Of a stretch of 39,477 bases of DNA, positions 30,175 through 38,053 are shown one piece after another. The stretch's first letter is position 1. Every line of letters begins with the position of its first letter. The position numbers were made by a program, and so were the translations under genes. The DNA lies in assembly GCA_944386995.1 (NCBI GenBank), contig CALXDF010000096.1, positions 1-39,477 on the forward strand, read 5' to 3'. This DNA is from an uncultured Oscillospiraceae bacterium (GTDB taxonomy: Bacteria > Bacillota > Clostridia > Oscillospirales > Oscillospiraceae). A model generated the notes under the pieces. The model ran no database searches, had not been told where the DNA came from, and saw only the letters and a list, made by a program, of their open reading frames with translations.

Positions 30175-30231
30175 GAAAATAGGTTTTCCAGTTGGCGATC
30201 GCTGGCTGCGGCTGCTGTAAAGCCTATTTTC
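30175..30231 (+). other. long-range stem around an internal structure before the ABC ATPase gene
   Basis: GAAAATAGGTTT (30175-30186) pairs with AAGCCTATTTTC (30220-30231) over 12 bp with one wobble, enclosing CCAG...CTGG and GCGATCGC. It ends 33 bases before the GTG and may control readthrough or translation. Confidence 0.5.
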
Positions 30232-30264
30232 CACAAGCGAATGCGCAAATAAGGAGGCGAGCCT

Positions 30265-31794
30265 GTGGAACTGATAGAAATGAAGCATATCACCAAGATC
30301 TACCCGGGCACAGTGGCTTTGGACGGGGTGGATTTCAGCCTGAAGCAGGGGGAGATCCTCTCACTGCTGGGAGAGAACGGCGCGGGCAAGACCACGCTGA
30401 TGAAAGTGCTCTACGGCATGACACAGCCCAACAGCGGTGAGATCTGCTATAAGGGTGAGCCGCTGCGCCTGCGGTCCCCCATCGACGCCATCAACAAGGG
30501 GATCTGCATGGTTCACCAGCACTTCATGCTGGTCCCGGCCTTCTCTGTCACAGACAACATCGTGGTTGGCGCCGAGCCCCACAAGGGGATCTTCCTGGAC
30601 AAGGCCAAGGCAAAACGGGAAGTGCAGGAACTGATCCAGCAGTTCCACTTTAATATTGACCCGGACATTTTAGTGGAGCGGCTGTCGGTGGGCGAGCAGC
30701 AGCGGGTGGAAATTCTGAAAGCCCTCTACCGGAAGGCGGACGTCATCATCCTGGACGAGCCCACGGCTGTGCTGACCCCCACGGAGGTGGAGGAGCTGTT
30801 TGTAATCCTCCGGCAGCTGCGGGACAGCGGCAAGAGCATTATCATCATCACCCACAAGCTTAAAGAGACCATGGAGCTGGCAGACCGCATCGTGGTGCTC
30901 CGAGACGGGCGGCTGGTGGCGGACGATGTCCGTCCGGCGGAGGTGACAACGGAGCAGCTCTCCAGCCTGATGGTGGGCCGTCAGGTGGATCTGCAGATCC
31001 GCCGGCCGGCAAAAAACATCGGCGAGGTCTGCCTGAAGGTGGAGAATCTGACGGTGATGGATCACGGCCAGGCCAAAGTGAAGAATGTATCCCTGGAGGT
31101 TCATGCCGGTGAGATCCTGGGTGTGGCAGGCATCGAGGGCAATGGCCAGACCCAGCTGCTGGAGGCGCTGACCGGCTTGTGCCAGCCCAAGTCCATGGCC
31201 CTGACCCTGAATGGGGAGCCCCTCAGCGGCGCCTGCGATGTCTTTATCCACCACGGGGTTGGGCATGTGCCGGAGGATCGTCTGGCAATGGGCCTGGTGA
31301 AGGAGATGTCCATCAAAGACAATCTGATCCTGGGTTACCATCGGCAGGACCGCTTCTGCGGTAAGGGCGGTATGATGAAGCAGGCTGCCATCGACGGGTA
31401 TGCGGAGAAACTGAAGGAAGAGTTCTTGATTAAGACACCCTCTGTCAACGCGCCTGTCAGTTCGCTGTCCGGCGGCAACCAGCAGAAGGTCATTATTGCC
31501 CGGGTATTCAGCCAGAGTCCAAAGGCGCTGATTGTTGCCCACCCCACCCGCGGTGTGGATATCGGCGCCATCGAGTATATTCATCAGCAGCTCATTGACA
31601 TCCGGGATTCCGGTGCGGCGATCCTGCTGGTGTCCGCGGACCTGGACGAGGTTCGGACGCTCTCCGACCGGATCGTGGTTCTCTATGAGGGGCAGATCGT
31701 ATCGGAGAGCATGCCGGGAGAGCTGTCCGAGGTGGAACTTGGGCTGCTGATGACCGGCAGCAAACCTGCTGGAAAGGGGGAGACACACGCATGA
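30265..31794 (+). CDS. nucleoside ABC importer ATPase (two fused ABC domains)
   Basis: A 509-residue fusion of two ABC ATPase domains, the form used by nucleoside and ribose type importers (NupO/YufO, RbsA). Domain 1 has Walker A GENGAGKTT (about 35-43), signature LSVGEQQR and Walker B VIILDEPTAVLTP. Domain 2 (from about 255) has the degenerate Walker A GIEGNGQTQ, signature LSGGNQQK and LIVAHPTRGVDIG in place of a canonical Walker B, where His replaces the usual Gln/Glu. ATP should be split mainly at one site. GTG at 30265 follows AAGGAGGCGAGCC. The stop overlaps the next start as ATGA. Confidence 0.94.
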   Translation: MELIEMKHITKIYPGTVALDGVDFSLKQGEILSLLGENGAGKTTLMKVLYGMTQPNSGEICYKGEPLRLRSPIDAINKGICMVHQHFMLVPAFSVTDNIVVGAEPHKGIFLDKAKAKREVQELIQQFHFNIDPDILVERLSVGEQQRVEILKALYRKADVIILDEPTAVLTPTEVEELFVILRQLRDSGKSIIIITHKLKETMELADRIVVLRDGRLVADDVRPAEVTTEQLSSLMVGRQVDLQIRRPAKNIGEVCLKVENLTVMDHGQAKVKNVSLEVHAGEILGVAGIEGNGQTQLLEALTGLCQPKSMALTLNGEPLSGACDVFIHHGVGHVPEDRLAMGLVKEMSIKDNLILGYHRQDRFCGKGGMMKQAAIDGYAEKLKEEFLIKTPSVNAPVSSLSGGNQQKVIIARVFSQSPKALIVAHPTRGVDIGAIEYIHQQLIDIRDSGAAILLVSADLDEVRTLSDRIVVLYEGQIVSESMPGELSEVELGLLMTGSKPAGKGETHA

Positions 31795-32897
31795 AGGAAA
31801 AAACCATGAACATTAAGCGGCACAATGCCAAACAGGCGATTCTGACTTCTGTGCTGGCGATGGTGGTTTCTCTGGTGCTGGGGGCAATTCTGCTGGCGAT
31901 TTGCGGATATTCTCCCATTGAGAGTTACATTGCCATTTTCGGCAGCTCCCTGGGTACCGTTAAGGGCTTCGCCCTCTCCCTCAGCCAGGCAACGCCGCTG
32001 CTCTTTACCGGCATGGCTTTTGCCATTGCCTACCGCGTGCGGATGATCAACACCGGCGCGGAGGGCCAGCTCTATGTGGGCGCTATGGCCGCGGCGCTGG
32101 TGGGCGCCTATGTGACCGGACTGCCCTCCGTTGTCCATGTTCCCCTGTGTCTGCTGGCGGCGGCGCTGGCCGGCGGCCTGGTGGCGGGGCTGGTGGCATT
32201 TTTGAAGAACCGCTTCGGGGCCAATGAGATCATCCTGACCCTGATGCTCAACGAGATTCTGATCCTGTTTACCAGCTATCTGGCCAATGGGCCTTTAAAG
32301 GCTGAGGGCAGCGGTGTGGGACAGACCAACCGCATCCAGGAGAGCGCCCAGCTGTTCCGACTGATCCCCCAGACCCAGCTGACCATCGCGCTGCTGGTGG
32401 GCATCGCCCTGGCGGTGATTCTCCAGCTGGTGCTGAATCGGACGGCCTTTGGCTATGAGATCCAGATCACCGGCTACAACCTGCTGGCGGCCCGTACTGC
32501 CGGAATCAACGCCAAGCGGACCTACCTGCTGACGTTCGCCATTTCCGGCGCGGTGGCGGGTCTGGGCGGCGCGGCTATGTCCTTGGGCGTCAACTACCGC
32601 TTTGTGGAGGGCTTTTCCGCCAGCTATGGGTTCGGCGGGATCTCGGTGGCAGCCTTGGCTGCCTACAGCCCGGTGGGCGTGATTCTCTCCTCGTTCCTGA
32701 TCGGCGTGCTGAAAGCCGGTGCAATCACCGTTAACCGTACGACGGATATCCCGGTGGAGTTTGTCTCTGTGATCCAGGTGCTGGTCATTATCTTTGTGGC
32801 CGCGCCGACCCTGATCCGTTCCCTGATTGCCCTGCCCAAGAAGCTGGCGGGCAGAGGCAAGCAGGCTGAGGTGAAGAAGGAGGGTGCCAATTCATGA
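31791..32897 (+). CDS. nucleoside ABC importer permease, first subunit
   Basis: A 368-residue permease of the BPD_transp_2 family, resembling NupP/YufP. It has an N-terminal helix (AILTSVLAMVVSLVLGAILLAI), the region GMAFAIAYRVRMINTGAEGQLYVGAM, the coupling stretch FGANEIILTLMLNEILILF, the loop ITGYNLLAARTAGINAKR and the closing GGIGVAALAAYSP-like FGGISVAALAAYSPVGVILSSF. Around ten helices are expected. Start overlaps the ATPase stop (ATGA), with AAAGGGGG upstream. It pairs with the next permease. Confidence 0.94.
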   Translation: MKEKTMNIKRHNAKQAILTSVLAMVVSLVLGAILLAICGYSPIESYIAIFGSSLGTVKGFALSLSQATPLLFTGMAFAIAYRVRMINTGAEGQLYVGAMAAALVGAYVTGLPSVVHVPLCLLAAALAGGLVAGLVAFLKNRFGANEIILTLMLNEILILFTSYLANGPLKAEGSGVGQTNRIQESAQLFRLIPQTQLTIALLVGIALAVILQLVLNRTAFGYEIQITGYNLLAARTAGINAKRTYLLTFAISGAVAGLGGAAMSLGVNYRFVEGFSASYGFGGISVAALAAYSPVGVILSSFLIGVLKAGAITVNRTTDIPVEFVSVIQVLVIIFVAAPTLIRSLIALPKKLAGRGKQAEVKKEGANS

Positions 32898-33799
32898 GAC
32901 TGATTATTTCCATTCTCTCGTCCTCCCTGCGCAGCTCTGTGCCGCTGATTCTGGCAGCTACAGGCGGTACGTTCTCCAGCCGTTCCGGTGTCAGCGACCT
33001 GGGACTGGAAGGCATGATGCTCTTCGGCGCCTTCTTCGGCGTATACGGCTCCTATATCAGCGGCAATGCCTGGGTGGGGCTGCTGTTCGGGGCTGCGTTC
33101 GGCGCCATATCTGCCATGCTCCATGCGGTGATGCACATCACCTACCGGGTGAACGCATCCATCAGCGGCATGTGCGTGAACCTGCTGGCGACCGCAGCAA
33201 CGCCGCTGCTCCTCAATTCCATTTTCCACATGAACGGCAAGAGCGAGCAGGTGACGGCATTTTCCAAGGTGAACAGTGACGCGCTGGAGAGCATTCCGTT
33301 TATCGGCCCCATTCTGAATTCCCAGTCCGTCCTGTTCTATCTGACCATCATTCTGGTGGTGCTTGGGTGGCTGTTCATGTACAAGACCACTGCCGGCCTT
33401 CGGATGCGGATGGTGGGTGAAAACCCCCAGGCTGCAAGCACCGTGGGCCTGAAGGTCAATGCCTACAAGTATTTCGGCGTGGCCATGAGCGGCGTCTTTG
33501 CGGGCTTGGGCGGCGCGTACCTGTCCCTGTCTCAGATGGATCTGTTTGTGGAGAATATGACCAACGGCCGCGGCTATATCGCGGTGGTCATCAACGCTTT
33601 CGGCCACTATAACCCGCTGGGCGCCATGCTGGGCAGCATTTTCTTCGGATTCTTCGACTCCCTGCAGACTGTGTTCCAGAGCACACTGCCCTCGCAGCTG
33701 GTGATGATGGCGCCTTACCTCTTCACCATGCTGGTGATTGTTTTCGGCATGAAGCGAGGCAAGGCCCCTGCCGGCATCGGCAAATACGTGGACAACTGA
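32894..33799 (+). CDS. nucleoside ABC importer permease, second subunit
   Basis: A 301-residue permease resembling NupQ/YufQ. Motifs include SVPLILAATGGTFSSRSGVSDLGLEGMMLFGAFFG, YRVNASISGMCVNLLATA, and RMRMVGENPQAASTVGLKVNAYKYFGVAMSGVFAGLGGAYLSL, which is the coupling loop. Eight to nine hydrophobic segments are visible. Its ATG overlaps the previous stop (ATGA). With the ATPase and BMP protein it completes a four-gene nucleoside importer. A terminator with a U tract follows. Confidence 0.94.
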   Translation: MRLIISILSSSLRSSVPLILAATGGTFSSRSGVSDLGLEGMMLFGAFFGVYGSYISGNAWVGLLFGAAFGAISAMLHAVMHITYRVNASISGMCVNLLATAATPLLLNSIFHMNGKSEQVTAFSKVNSDALESIPFIGPILNSQSVLFYLTIILVVLGWLFMYKTTAGLRMRMVGENPQAASTVGLKVNAYKYFGVAMSGVFAGLGGAYLSLSQMDLFVENMTNGRGYIAVVINAFGHYNPLGAMLGSIFFGFFDSLQTVFQSTLPSQLVMMAPYLFTMLVIVFGMKRGKAPAGIGKYVDN

Positions 33800-33810
33800 T
33801 CGTGAAGGAT

Positions 33811-33849
33811 GGCCGCGCCGGTGCTGTTGGCATCGGCGCGGTCGTTTTA
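33811..33849 (+). terminator. rho-independent terminator after the importer genes
   Basis: GGCCGCGCCG pairs with CGGCGCGGTC (one wobble), extended inward by GTGC/GCAT, and GTTTTAATATTT follows. No clear promoter lies between it and the next gene, so readthrough must feed the isomerase-like gene. Confidence 0.8.
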
Positions 33850-33875
33850 ATATTTGGAGAAGAAAGGAAAATCAT

Positions 33876-35063
33876 ATGCACTATTTGTATCTGCAAAGTG
33901 CTCTGCACCAGACTGAGGATCTCCGCCGCCAGGCCCAGGATCTTTTTGACCAGGTGGGCCGTGCACTGGGAATGGAGATGACGCCTGGCAGCGCAGCAGA
34001 AGTGGGCGCTGAGAGCGTGTGCCTGGTATATATTGCCACTGGCGGCACAGCCGGTCTGGCCAAGGCGGCTTTGGCGGAGCTCAAGGGGCCGGTTGTCCTG
34101 GTGACGATCGGGAGCCAGAACTCCCTGTCTGCCTCCATGGAGACGCTGACCTATATCACCCAGCAGGGAAAGAACGCCCGTCTGCTCCATGGCAGTCGGG
34201 AAGAGCTGGTGGAGAGCATCTGCACGCAGATCCGGGCTGCCCAGGCCCGCCGGAGCCTGCAGGGGATGAAGCTGGGACTCATCGGCGCACCATCGGACTG
34301 GCTGATCTCCACGGCTGTGGATTATGGAAAATTGAAGGAACGGCTGGGGATTGAAGTGGTTTCCATCTCCATGGAGGAGCTGGTGGATGAAATCCGCAAG
34401 AACACCTATCCCGATAGCCCCGCCTGCCGGGAATTGCTGTCCCACCCCTTTGACCGGGAGCAGGTGGAACAGGCTCTGGCGATTTATGGTGCCTTCCGCC
34501 GCCTGGTGGACAAATATGGCCTGTCCGGCTTCAGCGTGCGGTGCTTTGACCTGCTGACGCTGGTGAAGAATACCGGGTGCCTGGGACTGGCACTGCTGAA
34601 TGCCGAGGGAATTTATGCCGGGTGCGAGGGAGATCTGCCCTCTCTGGTGTCCATGGCGATCCTGGGGCAGGTGTCGGGCCGGCATGTGTTCCAGTGCAAT
34701 CCCTCTCGGGTGAACCGGACGGACAATGAAATTGTTTTTGCCCACTGCACTTTGCCGCTGGACATGCCGGAGCGCTATACCCTGGATACTCACTTTGAGT
34801 CTGGAATCGGCGTAGCCATTGCAGGGGATCTGCCCCTGGACAAGATCACGATTTTTAAGGCCAGTGCCGGCCTGGACCACAGCTTCCTCTCCGCTGGGGA
34901 AATTGTAGAGGATCTTCACGAGCCGAACCTCTGCCGTACCCAGATTCGCGTCCGCTGCCAAGTTCCGGTGGAAGAATTCCTCAACTCCCACGTGGGCAAT
35001 CACTATCTGGTGTGCATGGGGGACTATACGGAGGCGGTTCGGGCCTTTTTTGCCGGGCAGTAA
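33876..35063 (+). CDS. L-fucose/L-arabinose isomerase-fold protein
   Basis: A 395-residue protein resembling the fucose-isomerase superfamily (COG2407), enzymes that convert free aldoses to ketoses with a divalent metal. Suggestive regions are VYIATGGTAGLA, the sheet with GPVVLVTIGSQNSLSASMETL, GMKLGLIGAPSDWLI, then the family-like C-terminal half FSVRCFDLLTLVKNTGCLGLALLNAEGIYAGCEGDLPSLVSMAIL (candidate acid ligands) and HCTLPLDM (candidate His ligand). It is shorter than classical FucI (about 590) and nearer the COG2407 short form. ATG at 33876 follows AGAAAGGAA. Being last in the nucleoside cluster suggests isomerisation of the released pentose, but the sugar is unknown. Confidence 0.75.
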   Translation: MHYLYLQSALHQTEDLRRQAQDLFDQVGRALGMEMTPGSAAEVGAESVCLVYIATGGTAGLAKAALAELKGPVVLVTIGSQNSLSASMETLTYITQQGKNARLLHGSREELVESICTQIRAAQARRSLQGMKLGLIGAPSDWLISTAVDYGKLKERLGIEVVSISMEELVDEIRKNTYPDSPACRELLSHPFDREQVEQALAIYGAFRRLVDKYGLSGFSVRCFDLLTLVKNTGCLGLALLNAEGIYAGCEGDLPSLVSMAILGQVSGRHVFQCNPSRVNRTDNEIVFAHCTLPLDMPERYTLDTHFESGIGVAIAGDLPLDKITIFKASAGLDHSFLSAGEIVEDLHEPNLCRTQIRVRCQVPVEEFLNSHVGNHYLVCMGDYTEAVRAFFAGQ

Positions 35064-35131
35064 AAACCGGAGCCTGCTGTTTGCACCGGTGTGCGGTGTC
35101 TGACAGAAGCTTGCGGACAGGTCGGGAAACA

Positions 35132-35181
35132 AGACGGAAAAACGGGCCTGCGGCAACCGCCGCAGGCCCGTTTTTCCGTCT
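35132..35181. terminator. bidirectional terminator, 23-bp perfect stem
   Basis: A perfect 23-bp inverted repeat (35132-35154 and 35159-35181, loop AACC) whose core GGGCCTGCGGC/GCCGCAGGCCC is flanked by AAAAA and TTTTT. It ends both the isomerase-like gene (plus) and the thioesterase gene (minus). Confidence 0.92.
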
Positions 35182-35183
35182 GT

Positions 35184-35915
35184 TCAATAGAACCAGACCA
35201 CTGCGTGGGACTTTTTCCCGTCGCAGTTTTTCAGCTCGACCATGTGTTTCCCGGATGCTGCATCAAAGGAGTAGAGAAAGTGGACTTTATCCCCCAAGCG
35301 GATCTGCCGTTTGTAGAGGATTTCAACGTTTGGCAGATTTTGTGCCAGCACCGCTTCCGGCAGGGCTTCCCGGGCTAGCTCCAGGTAGTGGAGGTTATTG
35401 ACATGGTGGAACATATCCAGGTCCCGCCGCAGAGCGGTATAGGTAAACGTCTCCTCGGCCCCCTCCGGACTTTTTCCGGCCACCGCCATCTCTTCCTCCA
35501 GCGCACGGCAGCTGTTATCCAGGGGATAGGCTGCGGCGATTTCCGGAGTCACATTGGTCACCCGGCCGGTACGCACATCAATGAGCAGCCAGCGGGAGGT
35601 GGCGGCGCCCACAGGATTGCCGGAGGCGTCTGCAATGATGAAATCGCGCTCGGAGAGGTGATTGGACATGGTCCGGGGCCAGGTGCTTACCACCAGATCC
35701 GTCCCCCAGTGGGGGCGGCGCTCCAGATGAACTTTCCAGCCGCAGATAATCCAGGCGATGCCGTTGCGCTCCACGTCAAATGGGCCGTATCCAGTGAGGC
35801 TGGAATCCAGACAGGCAGCCTCCTGCATGATCCGCAGGGCGCCCAGATGACTGAATCGGGCATCCTCCCCCAGATCGGGGTATTCGACTTTGCAGTGAAA
35901 TTCATAGTGCTTCAT
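35184..35915 (-). CDS. acyl-ACP thioesterase
   Basis: A 243-residue double hot-dog thioesterase of the acyl-ACP hydrolase family (plant FatA/FatB-like), which releases free fatty acids from acyl carrier protein. Motifs: the N-terminal VEYPDLGEDARFSHLGALRIMQEAA, GIAWIICGWKVHLERRPHWGTDLVVSTWPR (the W-RP-WG motif), RDFIIADASGNPVGAATSRWLLID, and in the second half DLDMFHHVNNLHYLELA, the variant of the D-M-x-x-H-V-N-N active-site stretch. Length fits bacterial forms. ATG at 35915 overlaps the stop of the MscS gene upstream (ATGA), so its translation is coupled to the channel. Confidence 0.94.
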   Translation of the reverse strand: MKHYEFHCKVEYPDLGEDARFSHLGALRIMQEAACLDSSLTGYGPFDVERNGIAWIICGWKVHLERRPHWGTDLVVSTWPRTMSNHLSERDFIIADASGNPVGAATSRWLLIDVRTGRVTNVTPEIAAAYPLDNSCRALEEEMAVAGKSPEGAEETFTYTALRRDLDMFHHVNNLHYLELAREALPEAVLAQNLPNVEILYKRQIRLGDKVHFLYSFDAASGKHMVELKNCDGKKSHAVVWFY

Positions 35916-36742
35916 GGCTTTTTCTTCTCCAGGTCGTTGTCCAGAATATGAATGTTCAGATGATTATAGGTCATGGTAATACCGTTGCGGTCAAAGCAGG
36001 TTTTGATATTTTCCAACAGCGCGTAGTTGGTATCCCAATAGGTTTCCACTTTGCTCCAGCACCGCACATGATACTCAATGGAGCTCTCCCCATAGTTGGT
36101 CACCACCACCGCGGGGGCGGGGTCATCCAGAATATTGGGGGTCATGGCGACCGCCTGGAGGCAGGCTGCCCGGACATCAGCAATGGCGTCGTCATAAGAT
36201 GCGGTGACCGTGTGGTCGATCCGCCGGGTGCCCAGCTGGGTATAGTTGGTGATCTTGCCGTCGGAGAGGAGCCTGTTGGGAATCATGAGATGCAGGCCGT
36301 CCACAGTGATCAGCTGGGTGTAGGTCAAATCAATGGCCGAAACCGTGCCGCTGCCGGCATCGGTTTCGATATAGTCGCCGATTTGAAAGGGCTTGGAGAA
36401 GAGAATCACCAGCCCGCCAGCCACGTTGCCCAGCACATCCTGCACTGCCAGGGAAACGGCCAGGCCCAGTACGCTGAACAGCGCCAGCAGAGAGGAGACG
36501 GGGATTCCCAGGCTGTCCGCCACAATCAGCACGGCCAGAATATAGAGCAGTACCCGGGCTGCCCAAAAAATGTACTTGCGCATGCGCTGATCGAACCGGG
36601 GACGCTCCAGCACCTTGGCCAGTACGCGCAGCACCAGCTTGATGACCAGCAGACAGACCACCAGCAGCACCAAGGCGCTGAGCGCCTTTTCAACAGTAAA
36701 GGTTTTCAGGGTATTGAGAACGGAAGTCAGCTCAGCAGGCAT
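35912..36742 (-). CDS. MscS-family small mechanosensitive channel
   Basis: A 276-residue MscS channel, a heptamer that opens under membrane tension to release solutes in osmotic downshock. Three helices are visible (about residues 19-40, 58-76 and 80-115); the pore helix is LLALFSVLGLAVSLAVQDVLGNVAGGLVILFSKPF, followed by QIGDYIETDAGSGTVSAIDL, LMIPNRLLSDGKITNYT and the C-terminal alpha/beta cage. ATG at 36742 follows TTAGGAGGGAG. An extended -10, TGGTATACT on the minus strand (36779-36787), lies upstream. It heads a two-gene operon with the thioesterase. Confidence 0.94.
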   Translation of the reverse strand: MPAELTSVLNTLKTFTVEKALSALVLLVVCLLVIKLVLRVLAKVLERPRFDQRMRKYIFWAARVLLYILAVLIVADSLGIPVSSLLALFSVLGLAVSLAVQDVLGNVAGGLVILFSKPFQIGDYIETDAGSGTVSAIDLTYTQLITVDGLHLMIPNRLLSDGKITNYTQLGTRRIDHTVTASYDDAIADVRAACLQAVAMTPNILDDPAPAVVVTNYGESSIEYHVRCWSKVETYWDTNYALLENIKTCFDRNGITMTYNHLNIHILDNDLEKKKP

Positions 36743-36999
36743 AGGGCTCCCTCCTAATTCGAGCAGATTTTCCCTCTCAGTATACCACACCCTGATACAA
36801 AAGAAAAGACGGGGAGGAGGGGAAGAAAAATTCCATGGGATGCGTCCACAGATCGGCACACGGCCCCGGGAGATATATGGCAGATTGCACAAAATGGAGC
36901 ATCGGAATTGTCCTGTGACAGCCGGAAAGCCTCCAGCCAAGCGGGACAAAGGTGCCAAAAAAGTGACGCCGGAAACGATTTCGGTTTGGTAATTTTTTC

Positions 37000-37028
37000 T
37001 TGTTTTGCACAGGGGAATATGATATACT
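37000..37028 (+). promoter_or_regulatory. promoter firing into the 3' end of the lipoprotein gene
   Basis: TTGTTT (37000-37005), 17 bp, TATACT (37023-37028), with a ribosome site (GGGAGGTG) and ATG at 37066 behind it. Downstream on the same strand only a 44-codon frame follows. Confidence 0.5.
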
Positions 37029-37065
37029 GAGACCACAAAAACTGAGCCCAGGGAGGTGCGCCTCC

Positions 37066-37200
37066 ATGAAAAAGAGAAGCGGAATCAGATTTCATTCAGG
37101 TTGGACGGTCCGCGGGGGGTCTTCGGGGCCTCGACATCAGCGCCGGTGGATGGATCAGAAGGGGCGTTGGGGAAGTTTGTGCGCTGTTGCTGGTGTGTGA
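37066..37200 (+). CDS. possible small basic peptide or orphaned gene start (44 codons)
   Basis: ATG at 37066 has a good promoter and the ribosome site CAGGGAGGTGCG, and the first codons (MKKRSG) look like a normal gene start. The rest (HSGWTVRGGSSGPRH and so on) is antisense to the last 116 bases of the lipoprotein gene and looks like noise: basic, no hydrophobic core, no family. It may be the left-over 5' end of a gene lost by deletion, a leader peptide or an antisense RNA. Confidence 0.25.
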   Translation: MKKRSGIRFHSGWTVRGGSSGPRHQRRWMDQKGRWGSLCAVAGV

Positions 37201-37897
37201 GTGGGAACATTGCGGGCCTGTCGCCTGTGGTGTTCCCATTTTGCGTCTCCGGACCGATTGGCGTCTCCGGCAGAGCCACATCCTCGGTGGAGAGGTGCTC
37301 GCAGGTGAGAAGATAAGTAAAGGTCCGGCCTGCCCGGTCGGTGTATTGAACGGAGCGGGACAAGGTCAGCCCGGTTGCCTGGTCGATCCAGCAGGTTTCC
37401 CGGCGGAAAAAGCTGTCTCCGGCAGGGCTGCTGCCTTGATAGATACGGCAAGGCCGCCCGGCAATCTGGGCTATGCCGGATTCGGTGAGGCCGGCTGAGC
37501 CGCATACCAGCAGTCCCAGATGGAGCAAGGCGTCCTGAAAGCCGGCCAAGGCGGAGGCGGAGAGAAGCAGGTCCTGCCGTGCGGTCATTTCTTCGGCGGC
37601 CGGGTCCCAGAGTAAAAGCGCGTAGGCGCCGGTTTCCTGGCGGAGGAAGAGATAGCGCTCGCCGGTGCTGGCGGCATAGTAAAAGCCGTCGGCGGTCTGA
37701 ACAGCGGTGATCTGGCTGTAGGAAGTCCGGATGTCCCCCTGAAAAGCCTCCAAACGAAAGGTGAGATCATAGGAGGCTGGAAACCGGGAGAGCAGAGAAG
37801 CCCGCGCAGGGATCCCTTTCTGCGGAGCGGGGGAGTCCCCGGCGCAGCCGGACAACAGGACGCACAGACACAGCAGCAGCGGCAGCAAACGTTTCAT
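37085..37897 (-). CDS. hypothetical lipoprotein
   Basis: A 270-residue exported lipoprotein: signal peptide MKRLLPLLLCLCVLLSGCAGD with lipobox LSGC (Cys18), then a soluble domain with repeated short strands (YDLTFRLEAFQGDIRTSYSQ, FYYAASTGERYLFLRQ, YRIYQGSS-type segments, CWIDQATGLTLSRSVQYTDRAGRTFTYLLTCEHLS). The pattern recalls outer-face lipoproteins that sense or carry a hydrophobic ligand (LolA-like or DUF4412-like folds), but I cannot assign a family. The tail of about 40 residues is rich in Pro, Asn and Thr and likely disordered. ATG at 37897 follows GGGGGATTC at a longish 12 bases. It stands alone. Confidence 0.75.
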   Translation of the reverse strand: MKRLLPLLLCLCVLLSGCAGDSPAPQKGIPARASLLSRFPASYDLTFRLEAFQGDIRTSYSQITAVQTADGFYYAASTGERYLFLRQETGAYALLLWDPAAEEMTARQDLLLSASALAGFQDALLHLGLLVCGSAGLTESGIAQIAGRPCRIYQGSSPAGDSFFRRETCWIDQATGLTLSRSVQYTDRAGRTFTYLLTCEHLSTEDVALPETPIGPETQNGNTTGDRPAMFPLTHQQQRTNFPNAPSDPSTGADVEAPKTPRGPSNLNEI

Positions 37898-38053
37898 TAT
37901 ACAGAGAATCCCCCTTTGTAAGCGGATGCTTTCAGTATAGGAGCAGCAGGTGGCGAAAACGGGCAAATCCTGCGGTCTGTCCGATCCGGCCCCGGCGCCA
38001 TCTCAGGAACGAACAGGAGAAGGAACTTGTATAGAACGAGAAAGGAGGAGACC

